DNA of 64,000 bases, from NCBI RefSeq assembly GCF_001641635.1, contig NZ_LUUB01000109.1:312-64311 (forward strand). Reading direction: 5' to 3'. Positions 34,188 through 42,218 of the stretch are shown here, one piece after another. Positions within the stretch are counted from its first letter, which is position 1. Every line of letters begins with the position of its first letter. A program made the translations under genes and the position numbers. The stretch is from Bradyrhizobium centrolobii. Lineage in GTDB: Bacteria > Pseudomonadota > Alphaproteobacteria > Rhizobiales > Xanthobacteraceae. The notes beneath the pieces were generated by a model. It did not search any database. It had not been told where the DNA came from and saw only the letters and a program-made list of their open reading frames with translations.

Positions 34188-35483
34188 TCAATGGCCGGCC
34201 ATCGCGGGCACTTCGCCGGGCACCATGTCGCCCGGCACGACCTCGTCCGGTCCGAGCGCATGCTCAGGCCCGAGTTCGCCTTCCCACTTCGCGACCACGG
34301 CGGTGGCGAGCGAGTTGCCGATCACGTTGGTGGCGCTGCGGCCCATGTCGAGGAAGGTGTCGATGCCCATGATCATCAACAGGCCCGCCTCGGGAATGCC
34401 GAACTGGGCCAGCGTGGATGCGATCACCACCAGTGAGGCCCGCGGCACGCCGGCGACCCCCTTGGACGTGATCATCAGCGTTGCCAGCATCGCGAGCTGC
34501 GTCGCGAGCGACATCTCGATGTGGTAGGTCTGCGCGATGAAGATGCTGGCGAAGGTGCAGTACATCATCGTGCCGTCGAGGTTGAAGGAGTAGCCGAGCG
34601 GCAGCACGAAGCTCGATATCCGCGAAGAGGCGCCGAACTTGGTCAGACCCTCCAGCGTCTTGGGATAGGCGGCCTCCGAGCTCGCGGTCGAGAACGCGAT
34701 CATCAGCGGCTCGCGGATCAGTCTGAGCAGATGGCTGTATCGCGGCCCGATCACGATGAAGCCGACGATGACCAGGACGCCCCACAGGATCAGGAGCGAC
34801 AGATAGAAGCCGCCCATGAACACGACGAGCTTCCACAGCACCAGAAGACCATTCTTGGCGACCGTCGCGGTGATGGCAGCCCAGACCGCGAGCGGCGCGA
34901 ACAGCATCACATAGCTCGTCACCTTGAGCATGATGTGGGAGATGTCGTCGATCAGGCTGAGGATCGGCTTCGAGCGCTCGGGCATCGCGCCCATCGCCAC
35001 CGAGAAGAACACGGCGAAGATGACGATCTGCAGGATCTCGTTCTGCGCCATCGCGTCCGCAATCGAGGTCGGGATCAGATGGGTCAGGAATTTCTCGATC
35101 GAGAAGGCCGAGACCGGCAGGCCGGTCGACTGCGCCTTGTCTGGCAACGTGCCGGGGAAGTTCGCACCGGGCTGGAGCAGGTTGACCATGATCAGCCCCA
35201 GCATCAGCGACACGAAGGAGGCGCTCACGAACCAGCCCATGGTCTTGGCAAAGATGCGTCCGAGCTTCGAGCCCGAACCCATATGGGCGATGCCGCCGAC
35301 CAGGGTCGCGAACACCAGCGGCGCGATGATCATCTTGATCAACCGCAGGAACATCATGGCGATCAGGTTGATGGACGCAGCCCATTCGGCTCGCGTATCC
35401 GGGAGGAAGTTGTAGATCGCCGAGCCCATGACGATGCCCAGCACCATCGCGGCCAGAATGTATTGCGTAAACCTGTTCGACAT
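34188..35483 (-). CDS. Dicarboxylate/amino acid:cation symporter (SDF family)
   Basis: This 431-residue inner-membrane transporter of the DctA/GltP family takes up C4-dicarboxylates or acidic amino acids with protons or sodium. Typical motifs are MMFLRLIKMIIAPLVFATLV, AFSTASSEAAYPKTL (the serine-rich HP1 loop), SFVLPLGYSFNLDGTMMYC (the NLDGT motif of helix 7) and GVAGVPRASLVVIAST (the HP2 loop). The C-terminal tail is Pro/Gly/Val-rich. The Ser-rich loop and NLDGT motif do not separate dicarboxylate from glutamate carriers. It is followed 12 bp later by a glutamate-type binding-protein gene and is divergent from an oxidoreductase gene. Confidence 0.9.
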   Translation of the reverse strand: MSNRFTQYILAAMVLGIVMGSAIYNFLPDTRAEWAASINLIAMMFLRLIKMIIAPLVFATLVGGIAHMGSGSKLGRIFAKTMGWFVSASFVSLMLGLIMVNLLQPGANFPGTLPDKAQSTGLPVSAFSIEKFLTHLIPTSIADAMAQNEILQIVIFAVFFSVAMGAMPERSKPILSLIDDISHIMLKVTSYVMLFAPLAVWAAITATVAKNGLLVLWKLVVFMGGFYLSLLILWGVLVIVGFIVIGPRYSHLLRLIREPLMIAFSTASSEAAYPKTLEGLTKFGASSRISSFVLPLGYSFNLDGTMMYCTFASIFIAQTYHIEMSLATQLAMLATLMITSKGVAGVPRASLVVIASTLAQFGIPEAGLLMIMGIDTFLDMGRSATNVIGNSLATAVVAKWEGELGPEHALGPDEVVPGDMVPGEVPAMAGH

Positions 35484-35692
35484 CGCTTACCCCCAGGTAC
35501 ACCGGCGCTTCATGATGTCGCAGATATTACAACTACGCAACACGCTTGGCGTGCGGTCGCAACGCCTGGATGTTCCCGTTGCGAAACTGAGGCCACCGCT
35601 CTAGCCTTCATGCAGCGCACAACGAATGCGGCTTGCACGTTTTCCTTGCGGCGGCTGCATCAATAATCGTCAGACGATCAAGGGGGAATGCA

Positions 35693-36694
35693 ATGAGCGG
35701 AAACGTCAATCGCCAGATTCTTCTGGTTGAAAAGCCGAGCGGCAAGCTCGGTCCCGAGCATTTCAAGATGGTGGAGAGCGTGGTGCCGGAGCCGAAGAAC
35801 GGCGAGGCCTTGCTGCGCGTGCGATACATCTCGCTCGATGCCGCCAACCGCGCCTGGATGCACGGCGCGACCTACCGCTCCGCGGTCGAAGCGAACAGCG
35901 TCATGGCCGGCGGCGCCATCGCCGAGGTCGTGAGCGCGAAGGCGCCGGGGCTCGCGCCCGGCGACATCGTGTTCGGCGACACCGGCTGGCAGGATTATGC
36001 CGCGGTGCCGGCGAAGCACCTCACGAAAATGCCGAAGCTCGAACCGCTCACGCACTTGCTCAGCGTGTTCGGCATCGCTGGCCTCACCGCCTATTTCGGC
36101 CTGCTCGAGATCGGCAAGCCAAAAGAAGGCGAGACTGTCGTGGTCTCGGCCGCGGCGGGCTCGGTCGGCTCGATCGTCGGACAGATCGCGAAGATCAGGG
36201 GATGCCGCGTCATCGGCATCGCCGGCGGCGCGGACAAATGCAACTGGCTGACCTCCGAGCTCGGCTTCGATGCGGCCGTCGACTACAAGGACGGCGCGGT
36301 CTTCAAGGCGCTGCGCGCGGCCGCGCCAAAGGGCATCGACGTCTATTTCGACAATGTCGGCGGTGACATTCTCGAAGCCTGCCTGCCGCAGATGAACAAT
36401 TACGGCCGCATCGCCTGCTGCGGCGCGATCTCGCAATATGACGGCGTGCCCTCCGCGCACGGCCCGCGCGGCGTGCCCGGGCTGATCGTGGTGAAGCGGC
36501 TCGTCATGCAGGGATTCATCGTGATGGATTTCATGGATCAGCGCGATCGCGCGCTTGCGGAGCTCCAGGCCTGGGTCAAATCCGGCAAGCTGAAGGTCCA
36601 GGAGGACATCATCGACGGGCTGGAGAACACGCCGAAGGCGCTGATCGGATTGCTTGCGGGCGAGAACCGCGGCAAACGCATGGTCAAGCTCTGA
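35693..36694 (+). CDS. NADP-dependent oxidoreductase, zinc-free MDR family
   Basis: This 333-residue protein belongs to the leukotriene B4 dehydrogenase/curcumin-reductase branch of medium-chain dehydrogenases. Features are an N-terminal GroES-like domain (about 1-130), the VVSAAAGSVGSIVGQIAKI nucleotide motif (AAxGxxG, about 151-169), GGADKCNWLTSELGFD following, and VYFDNVGGDILEACL. It lacks the zinc-binding Cys/His residues of alcohol dehydrogenases. These enzymes reduce C=C bonds of enones or enals with NADPH. The ATG at 35693 follows aggggga by six bases. It is monocistronic, and its physiological substrate is not evident. Confidence 0.9.
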   Translation: MSGNVNRQILLVEKPSGKLGPEHFKMVESVVPEPKNGEALLRVRYISLDAANRAWMHGATYRSAVEANSVMAGGAIAEVVSAKAPGLAPGDIVFGDTGWQDYAAVPAKHLTKMPKLEPLTHLLSVFGIAGLTAYFGLLEIGKPKEGETVVVSAAAGSVGSIVGQIAKIRGCRVIGIAGGADKCNWLTSELGFDAAVDYKDGAVFKALRAAAPKGIDVYFDNVGGDILEACLPQMNNYGRIACCGAISQYDGVPSAHGPRGVPGLIVVKRLVMQGFIVMDFMDQRDRALAELQAWVKSGKLKVQEDIIDGLENTPKALIGLLAGENRGKRMVKL

Positions 36695-36864
36695 CGTCGT
36701 TACGTCGTATCCGACCGGTACAATCTACTTGCGGTAGCGGCCGAAGCGGCCAATGATGAGGCTTGCGAGGCCATAACTCGCGACGATTGCGATCGCATCA
36801 ATTTTGAATTTTGGGAGCGGCGAGCAGAACGCCGCGCGCTTCCTGACAGGGCAGGATTTTGCAG

Positions 36865-37680
36865 ATGTTCAAGACATTGAAACATGTCGCAACACGCCGG
36901 GCGTTGCTGGGGGCGGCGCTCTTCGCAGTTGCAACACCAAGCTTCGCACAGGCCCCGACCGATGCCCAGAAGAGCGCGATCCGCTCAGCATGCCGGGCCG
37001 ACTTTCAGGCACATTGCTCGAGCGTTACGCCGGGCGGCGCGGAGGCGCTGCAATGTCTCCAGAGTCACATGTCGAACCTGTCATCGGCGTGCCAGAGTGC
37101 GGTGCGAGCGATCCAGCCTGCGGCGGCACCCAATACTGAACCCAAGGCCGAAGCCGCGCCCAAATCTGAACCGGCAAAGTCTGAAGCGGCCCCTGCCGCT
37201 GAACCCGCGGCCAAGCCGGCGGCCGCGGCCACTCCGAAAGCCGCCGCGCCAAAGCAGCCGAGCAGCGCGCAGGTTGCGGCGATCAAGAGCGCCTGCCGTG
37301 CCGACTATCCCAAGGTTTGCGCCGGCGTACCGCCGGGCGGCGCTGCCGCGCTCGAGTGCCTGGAGAAGAACAAGGCGAAGGTGTCGCCGGCCTGCGAGAG
37401 GGCCGTGAGCGCCGCATCCGGCGGTGGCGCGGCAGCGGCCGCGCCTGCAGGTGCCGCGACCGCGGCCGCTCCCGCGGCGGCTCCCACCGTCATCGTGCTC
37501 CGGCCGTTGCGCCCGCGCGAAGAGCTGTTGATCGTCCGGTCGGCGTGCGGCGGCGACATCCGCACGGTGTGCGCCGGCGTGGCGCCGGGCGGCGGCCGCA
37601 TCGCGCAATGCCTCGCATCCAACGCGGCATCGCTGTCGCCCGCCTGCAAAGAGGTCCTCGCGCCATTCGCGGCGCGATAG
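36865..37680 (+). CDS. Exported protein with three cysteine-rich repeats
   Basis: This 271-residue protein has a signal peptide (MFKTLKHVATRRALLGAALF ... PSFAQ) and three units of about 40 residues, each with four Cys. The openings are SACRADFQAHCSSVTPGG, SACRADYPKVCAGVPPGG and SACGGDIRTVCAGVAPGG, and each is followed by a CL...AC pair. They match the cysteine-rich repeat also found in Golgi apparatus protein 1. Ala/Pro/Lys-rich linkers of 50-60 residues separate the units, so the protein looks like disulfide-bonded beads on a flexible chain in the periplasm. The ATG at 36865 follows agga by eight bases. Function is unknown. Confidence 0.82.
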   Translation: MFKTLKHVATRRALLGAALFAVATPSFAQAPTDAQKSAIRSACRADFQAHCSSVTPGGAEALQCLQSHMSNLSSACQSAVRAIQPAAAPNTEPKAEAAPKSEPAKSEAAPAAEPAAKPAAAATPKAAAPKQPSSAQVAAIKSACRADYPKVCAGVPPGGAAALECLEKNKAKVSPACERAVSAASGGGAAAAAPAGAATAAAPAAAPTVIVLRPLRPREELLIVRSACGGDIRTVCAGVAPGGGRIAQCLASNAASLSPACKEVLAPFAAR

Positions 37681-37849
37681 GGCCGCACGCGACCGCGCGC
37701 GGCCCGGGTGGTCAGGCCGGCACAGTTTGGCTATGCTGGCCGGCATGAACTTTCGCGTCGAGCGCGGGGCCGGACCATGTTCCGGCGCGCCGTGCCTTGC
37801 CGATAATTCCTCTGGCGCCGGACGCTGGAGGAGATTAGTCTAGCCCTAG

Positions 37850-37869
37850 ATAGTAAGTATACTGTCAAT
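37850..37869. promoter_or_regulatory. Probable MarR operator upstream of the FAD hydroxylase gene
   Basis: The imperfect palindrome ATAGTAAGTA-TACTGTCAAT (7 of 10 arm positions pair) ends 14 bp before the TTG start at 37884. It shares GTATrCTGTCAAT with the site at 42171-42190 before the gentisate dioxygenase gene. A marR-type gene lies between the two units. This position would block transcription or translation of the hydroxylase-ligase operon. Confidence 0.65.
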
Positions 37870-37883
37870 TAGGGAGGCAGACT

Positions 37884-39023
37884 TTGCAGATCGCCGTGAT
37901 CGGCGGGGGGCCCGGCGGGCTCTACTTCGCCTATCTCTGGAAGAAGCGCCACCCCGATGACCAGGTCGACCTGTTCGAACAGAACCCGGCCGACGCGACC
38001 TGGGGCTTTGGCGTCGTGTTCTCCGACCAGGCGCTGGAGTTCCTGCGGGCCGACGACCCCGAGACGGTCGACGCGATCGCGCCGCATATGGAAAGCTGGG
38101 AGAACATCACGCTGAACCTGCGCGGCGACAGCGTGGCGATCGACGGCGTCGGCTTCTCCTCGATCGGCCGGCTCGAACTCCTGAAGTTCCTGCAGCAGCG
38201 CGCGCTTGATGCCGGCGTCACGCCACGCTTCGATACTCAGGTCAATTCGATCGACCAGCTCAACGGCCACGATCTGATCGTCGCGGCCGACGGATTGAAC
38301 TCGCTGGTGCGCCGCGCCTACGAGGGCGATTTCGGCACCTCGCTATCCTACTCCTCCAACAAGTTCGTCTGGTATGGGACGTCCAAGCGCTTCGACACGC
38401 TGTCGCAGACCTTCGTGAAGACCGACCGCGGCGCCTTCAACGCCCATCACTACCGCTACTCGCCGAACATGAGCACCTTCCTGGTCGAGTGCGACCACGC
38501 CACCTGGCACGCTTATGGCTTCGCCTACAAGGACGTCGAGCAGTCCAAGGGCATCTGCGAGGAAGTCTTTGCAGATACGCTCGGCGGCCACTGCCTGGTC
38601 TCCAACAAATCGGTCTGGCGCAATTTCCCCTGGGTCTGGAACGAGCACTGGTCTTTCAAGAACATGGTGCTGATCGGCGATGCCCTGCACTCGGCGCATT
38701 TCTCGATCGGCTCGGGCACGCGGCTCGCGATCGAGGACGCCATTGCGCTGGTCAAGGCGCTGGAATCGGATGCGCATCTTGCGACCGCGCTGCAACGCTA
38801 TCAGGCCGAACGCAAGCCGGTCGTGCAGAAGCTCGTCGATGCCGCGCGCACCAGCGCCGACTGGTACGAACATTTCGCCGACCACATGAAGCTCGACCTG
38901 ATGGATTTTGCCTACAGCTACATCACCCGGTCCGGGCGCATCGACGATTCCCGGCTGCGCGCGATGTCGCCGGCCTTCATGGCGCAGTATGAGGTCGCCA
39001 AGAACGGCGGGAGCCCGGAATGA
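37884..39023 (+). CDS. FAD-dependent aryl-CoA hydroxylase, probably salicylyl-CoA 5-hydroxylase type
   Basis: This 379-residue flavoprotein starts at TTG 37884, six bases after agggagg. The N-terminus IAVIGGGPGGLYFAYLWKKR is the dinucleotide fold; VLIGDALHSAHFSIGSGTRL is the second FAD motif (GDAxH). Early segments such as WGFGVVFSDQALEFL match the N-terminal half of bifunctional salicylyl-CoA 5-hydroxylase/2-aminobenzoyl-CoA monooxygenases, but the second reductase domain of those larger enzymes is absent. Its stop overlaps the aryl-CoA ligase start (ATGA). With that ligase and gentisate dioxygenase in the same module, hydroxylation of a salicylyl- or anthraniloyl-type CoA ester is the best inference. 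Confidence 0.8.
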   Translation: MQIAVIGGGPGGLYFAYLWKKRHPDDQVDLFEQNPADATWGFGVVFSDQALEFLRADDPETVDAIAPHMESWENITLNLRGDSVAIDGVGFSSIGRLELLKFLQQRALDAGVTPRFDTQVNSIDQLNGHDLIVAADGLNSLVRRAYEGDFGTSLSYSSNKFVWYGTSKRFDTLSQTFVKTDRGAFNAHHYRYSPNMSTFLVECDHATWHAYGFAYKDVEQSKGICEEVFADTLGGHCLVSNKSVWRNFPWVWNEHWSFKNMVLIGDALHSAHFSIGSGTRLAIEDAIALVKALESDAHLATALQRYQAERKPVVQKLVDAARTSADWYEHFADHMKLDLMDFAYSYITRSGRIDDSRLRAMSPAFMAQYEVAKNGGSPE

Positions 39024-40633
39024 ACAGCGAGATCCCCGACCACGTGCCCGCCGGCAGCCCGGGCGCGCGCGAGATCGGCTTTGCCGTTCCGCAAACCTAC
39101 AATGCGAGCCGCGTGTTGTTCGACAACCTCGCCAAGGGGCGCGGTGACAAGGTCGCACTGATCGGACCGGCCGGCACGCGCACCTATGCCGAACTTTGCG
39201 CTGAAGCTTGCCGGTGGGGTAACGGCTTCGCCTCGCTCGGATTGAAGCGCGGCGATCGCGTGCTGCTGTTCCTCGACGACACGCCGGCCTATCCGGCCGC
39301 TTTCTTCGGCGCGGTGCGTGCCGGCTTCGTGCCGCTGCTGATCAACACGCTGACGCCGCCCGATCTCCTGCAATTCTATCTCGCCGATTCCGGAGCGAGT
39401 GCTGCGGTGGCGGATGCCGAATTCGCCTCGCGCTTCACTGCGGAGGCCTGCAAGGCTACCTCTCTGCGCGCGCTGGTCGTCGTCAACGGCGCAGTTCGCG
39501 ATCACGCCGCGCCTGCGGCGATCGCCGCAGCCAGCTGGCTCGCGCAGTTTCCGACCGAGCTCGCTGAAGCTGCGACGCATCGCAACGAGATGGCGTTCTG
39601 GATGTACTCCTCCGGCTCGACCGGCCGGCCCAAGGGCATCGTGCATCTCCAGCACGACATGGCCTATAGCGACGTCGCCTTTGCGCAGAGTGTGTTGAAG
39701 CTCACGCCGGACGACATCTGCTTCTCGGTGCCAAAAATCTTCTTCGCCTATGGCTTCGGCAACTCCGTCACCTTTCCGTTCTCGGCCGGTGCGGCGACGC
39801 TGCTCCTGCCGGGCCAGCCGAAGCCCGCAGCGATCTTCGCCGCAATCGAACAGTACAAGCCGACGGTCTTCTTCGGCCTGCCGACGCTCTACACCTCGCT
39901 GACCAAGGCGGAGGGCGCGCAACAGACGGACTTCTCGTCGCTGCGCATGGCGCTCTCGGCGGCAGAAGTGCTCTCGGCCGAAGTCTTCAACGGCTGGAAG
40001 AAGCTCACCGGCCTCGAGATCGTCGAAGGCCTCGGCTCGACCGAGGTGCTGCACATCTATCTCTCCAACCGCGAGGGGCAGAAGAAGCTCGGCGCCGCGG
40101 GCCTGCGCGTGCCCGGCTACGAAGTCGCGCTGCGCGACAAGGACGGCCGTGATGTCGGCGACGACGAGGAAGGAATCCTCTGGGTGCGCGGCGATTCCAA
40201 CACGCCGCTGTACTGGAACCGGCCGGACAAATCGGCGGAAACAATCCGCGAGGGTGGCTGGATCTACACCGGCGACCGCTTCGTGCGCGATTCCGACGGC
40301 TTCCACTTCTTCCGCGGCCGCGCCGATGATCTCGTCAAGATCTCCGGCCAGTGGGTCTATCCGCTCGAGGTCGAGCTGTGCCTCGCCGATCACCCCGACA
40401 TCCGCGAATGCGCGGTGTTCGCCGCCGAATTGCCGGACCGCCGCATGACGCTGAAGGCGGTGGTGGTGATGAACCAGCGGGGCGTCGACCAGAGTGAGAC
40501 GACGCGCAGACTGCAGGACTATGTGAAGGGCAAGCTATTGCCGTACAAATATCCGCGCGAGGTGATATTCATCGACGAGCTGCCGAAGACGGGCACGGGG
40601 AAGATCGACCGGCAGGCGTTGTTGCGGATGTGA
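39020..40633 (+). CDS. Benzoate-CoA ligase family enzyme (aryl-CoA ligase)
   Basis: This 537-residue ligase of the ANL superfamily activates an aromatic acid to its CoA thioester through an acyl-AMP. It shows P-loop YSSGSTGRPKGIVHLQHD (about 195-212), VEGLGSTEVLHIYLSN (the A5-like aryl-acid motif), YTGDRFVRDSDGFHFFRGR (hinge region, A8) and the catalytic Lys in PKTGTGKIDRQAL. It overlaps the hydroxylase gene by four bases. Within the benzoate-CoA ligase group specificity varies among benzoate, 2-aminobenzoate and salicylate; the gentisate dioxygenase downstream favours an ortho-hydroxy or ortho-amino benzoate. A dedicated aryl-CoA thioesterase is not seen in the window. Confidence 0.88.
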   Translation: MNSEIPDHVPAGSPGAREIGFAVPQTYNASRVLFDNLAKGRGDKVALIGPAGTRTYAELCAEACRWGNGFASLGLKRGDRVLLFLDDTPAYPAAFFGAVRAGFVPLLINTLTPPDLLQFYLADSGASAAVADAEFASRFTAEACKATSLRALVVVNGAVRDHAAPAAIAAASWLAQFPTELAEAATHRNEMAFWMYSSGSTGRPKGIVHLQHDMAYSDVAFAQSVLKLTPDDICFSVPKIFFAYGFGNSVTFPFSAGAATLLLPGQPKPAAIFAAIEQYKPTVFFGLPTLYTSLTKAEGAQQTDFSSLRMALSAAEVLSAEVFNGWKKLTGLEIVEGLGSTEVLHIYLSNREGQKKLGAAGLRVPGYEVALRDKDGRDVGDDEEGILWVRGDSNTPLYWNRPDKSAETIREGGWIYTGDRFVRDSDGFHFFRGRADDLVKISGQWVYPLEVELCLADHPDIRECAVFAAELPDRRMTLKAVVVMNQRGVDQSETTRRLQDYVKGKLLPYKYPREVIFIDELPKTGTGKIDRQALLRM

Positions 40634-40680
40634 GGGGCGGACGATCGTGAGGAACGCAACGCGCCACCACATTCTCAACT

Positions 40681-40813
40681 GTCGTCCCGGCGAAGGCCGG
40701 GACCCATAACCCCAGGGAGAAGTTGTGGTGCGAAGTCGGTAACCACGAGTCTTCGCCAAACTACTCCCTGTGGTTACGGGTCCCGGATCTGCGCTTCGCT
40801 TGTCCGGGACGAC
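40681..40813. repeat. Dispersed palindromic repeat, family B copy 3
   Basis: It runs from gtcgtcccggcgaaggccgg to cttgtccgggacgac and contains the cataaccccagggagaagtt block and a paired cttcgcc segment. It lies between the convergent ligase and marR-type genes. Confidence 0.8.
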
Positions 40814-40856
40814 GACTGTGTGTGAGGCCGCTCACGACCTCCCTAACTACATCCCC

Positions 40857-41369
40857 TCACCCCGACTTCCCCAGATGCTCCAGCGCATCCTCGGCGCGCA
40901 GCGGAACCCGCGACGCTTCATTGTTGAGGTCGACGAGCTGCACAAGCAGCGTCATCAGCGCCTTGCGGTCGGCGGGCTTCAGCGGCTCCAGCATGCGCGC
41001 CTGCGCGCGTTCGACGGCAGGAATGATCTCGCGCAGGATCGCGGCACCCGGCTTGGTCAGATAGAGCAGCTTGATCCGCTTGTCCTCGGGCGCGGGCTTG
41101 CGCTCGATATAATCCTTGGCCTCCAGCCGCTCGATCACGCTGCCGAGCGTGGAACGGTCGAAGGCGATCACCGCCGACAGCCGCGTCGCATCGATGCCCG
41201 GGTGTGTGTGGATCGCGATCAGCGCCGCATATTGCACTGGGGTGAGGTCGAACGCCTTGCACTCCTCCATGAAGATCGAGACCGCGATCTGTTGCATGCG
41301 CCGGAACAGATAGCCCGGCGCGGCATAGACCGCGTCCATCGTGATCGGAGGAAGAGGCTTACTCGGCAT
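40857..41369 (-). CDS. MarR-family transcriptional regulator
   Basis: This 170-residue winged-helix regulator has a recognition region LSAVIAFDRSTLGSVIERLE followed by the wing RKPAPEDKRIKLLYLT (with the D-R pair of MarR wings). Flanking helices at both ends form the dimer interface. The ATG at 41369 overlaps the end of the isomerase gene by 11 bases, so it is translated from the same transcript. MarR proteins at aromatic-acid loci usually repress until an aromatic acid or its CoA ester binds. Two related palindromes, before the hydroxylase and the gentisate dioxygenase genes, are the likely operators. Confidence 0.88.
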   Translation of the reverse strand: MPSKPLPPITMDAVYAAPGYLFRRMQQIAVSIFMEECKAFDLTPVQYAALIAIHTHPGIDATRLSAVIAFDRSTLGSVIERLEAKDYIERKPAPEDKRIKLLYLTKPGAAILREIIPAVERAQARMLEPLKPADRKALMTLLVQLVDLNNEASRVPLRAEDALEHLGKSG

Positions 41370-41991
41370 CGGGCTGCTTCTCCGGTGCGGCGTTGGCAAA
41401 CGCTGGCAGCGCCTTCGCCGCGGCTTCCGCCTTGAGCAGGCGCGGATAGGCCGAGACATCGACGCCGAAGCGGCGCGCATTGCCGAGCTGCGGCACGAGG
41501 CAGAGATCGGCGAGCGTCGGCGCCTCGCCGAAGCAGAATGGCCCCGGCTCGTCCTTAATCAAGGTTTCGCAGGCCGACAGCCCCTCGCGGTTGACCCAGG
41601 CCGCCCATTCCTGGACCTTTTCCTCGGGCAGGCCGAGCTCGCGAAGCCGCGCCAGCACCTTCAGGTTCTGCACCGGATGGGTGTCGCAGGCGATCGCCAG
41701 CGCAAAAGCCCTCACCTTGGCGCGTTGCAGCGGATCCTTCGGCAGCAGCGGCGGGTTCGGGTGGATCTCGTCGAGCCATTCGATGATGGCGACCGACTGG
41801 GTCAGCACGGCGCCTGCGTCGTTCTCCAGCGCCGGCACCAGGCCCTGCGGGTTGATGGCGAGATAGGCGGGCGCGCATTGCTCGCCCTTGCGCAAATGAT
41901 GTGGCAGGTGCTCGGCCCCGAGCCCCTTCAGGTTCAGCGCGATCCGCACCCGATAGGCGGCGCTGGAACGGAAATAGCCATGCAGCTTCAT
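41359..41991 (-). CDS. maiA: Maleylacetoacetate/maleylpyruvate isomerase (zeta-class GST)
   Basis: This 210-residue zeta-class glutathione transferase begins MKLHGYFRSSAAYRVRIAL, where the SSxxxRVR segment holds the catalytic Ser and Arg. The thioredoxin-like domain continues with NPQGLVPAL and LTQSVAIIEWLDE, and the C-terminal all-helical domain has the GEAPTLADLCLVPQ capping box. Zeta GSTs isomerise maleylacetoacetate (tyrosine/homogentisate route) or maleylpyruvate (gentisate route). Because gentisate dioxygenase lies next to it, the second role is likely here. Fumarylpyruvate hydrolase, the following enzyme, is not in the window. It is the first gene of an isomerase-marR operon. Confidence 0.88.
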   Translation of the reverse strand: MKLHGYFRSSAAYRVRIALNLKGLGAEHLPHHLRKGEQCAPAYLAINPQGLVPALENDAGAVLTQSVAIIEWLDEIHPNPPLLPKDPLQRAKVRAFALAIACDTHPVQNLKVLARLRELGLPEEKVQEWAAWVNREGLSACETLIKDEPGPFCFGEAPTLADLCLVPQLGNARRFGVDVSAYPRLLKAEAAAKALPAFANAAPEKQPDAE

Positions 41992-42017
41992 CGGAACCCT
42001 CCCTCTCAGTTTGGTTT

Positions 42018-42137
42018 GTCATTCCTGGGCGACGCGCCAGCCTCGAGCCCGGAATCCATAGCCACTATCGGGAGTATGGATTCTCAGATGCGCAATTGCG
42101 CATCATAGCTCGCGCCTTTCGGCGCGCCCGGAATGAC
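42018..42137. repeat. Dispersed inverted repeat, family A copy 3
   Basis: Outer arms gtcattcc and ggaatgac enclose cccggaatccata, its inverse tatggattct, and a tgcgcaattgcgca palindrome. It lies in the divergent promoter region between the isomerase and gentisate dioxygenase genes, the only copy in the window in that setting. Confidence 0.75.
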
Positions 42138-42170
42138 AGCCGCTATATAGCTGCCATTGACGCTACAAAG

Positions 42171-42190
42171 ATTGTCAGTATGCTGTCAAT
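42171..42190. promoter_or_regulatory. Probable MarR operator upstream of gentisate dioxygenase
   Basis: ATTGTCAGTA-TGCTGTCAAT is a near-perfect palindrome (8 of 10 arm positions pair) that shares its core with the site at 37850-37869. It ends 28 bp before the ATG of the dioxygenase gene and 15 bp before its cagga ribosome site. It could also influence the divergent isomerase-marR operon, which starts 180 bp away. Confidence 0.7.
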
Positions 42191-42218
42191 CTAGACAAGA
42201 ACGAACAGGAGGCGCGCC

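Noticed and set aside
38918..40393. A 491-codon minus-strand open frame opposite the aryl-CoA ligase
   Set aside because: It is a shadow of the ligase gene and lacks a ribosome site or domain.
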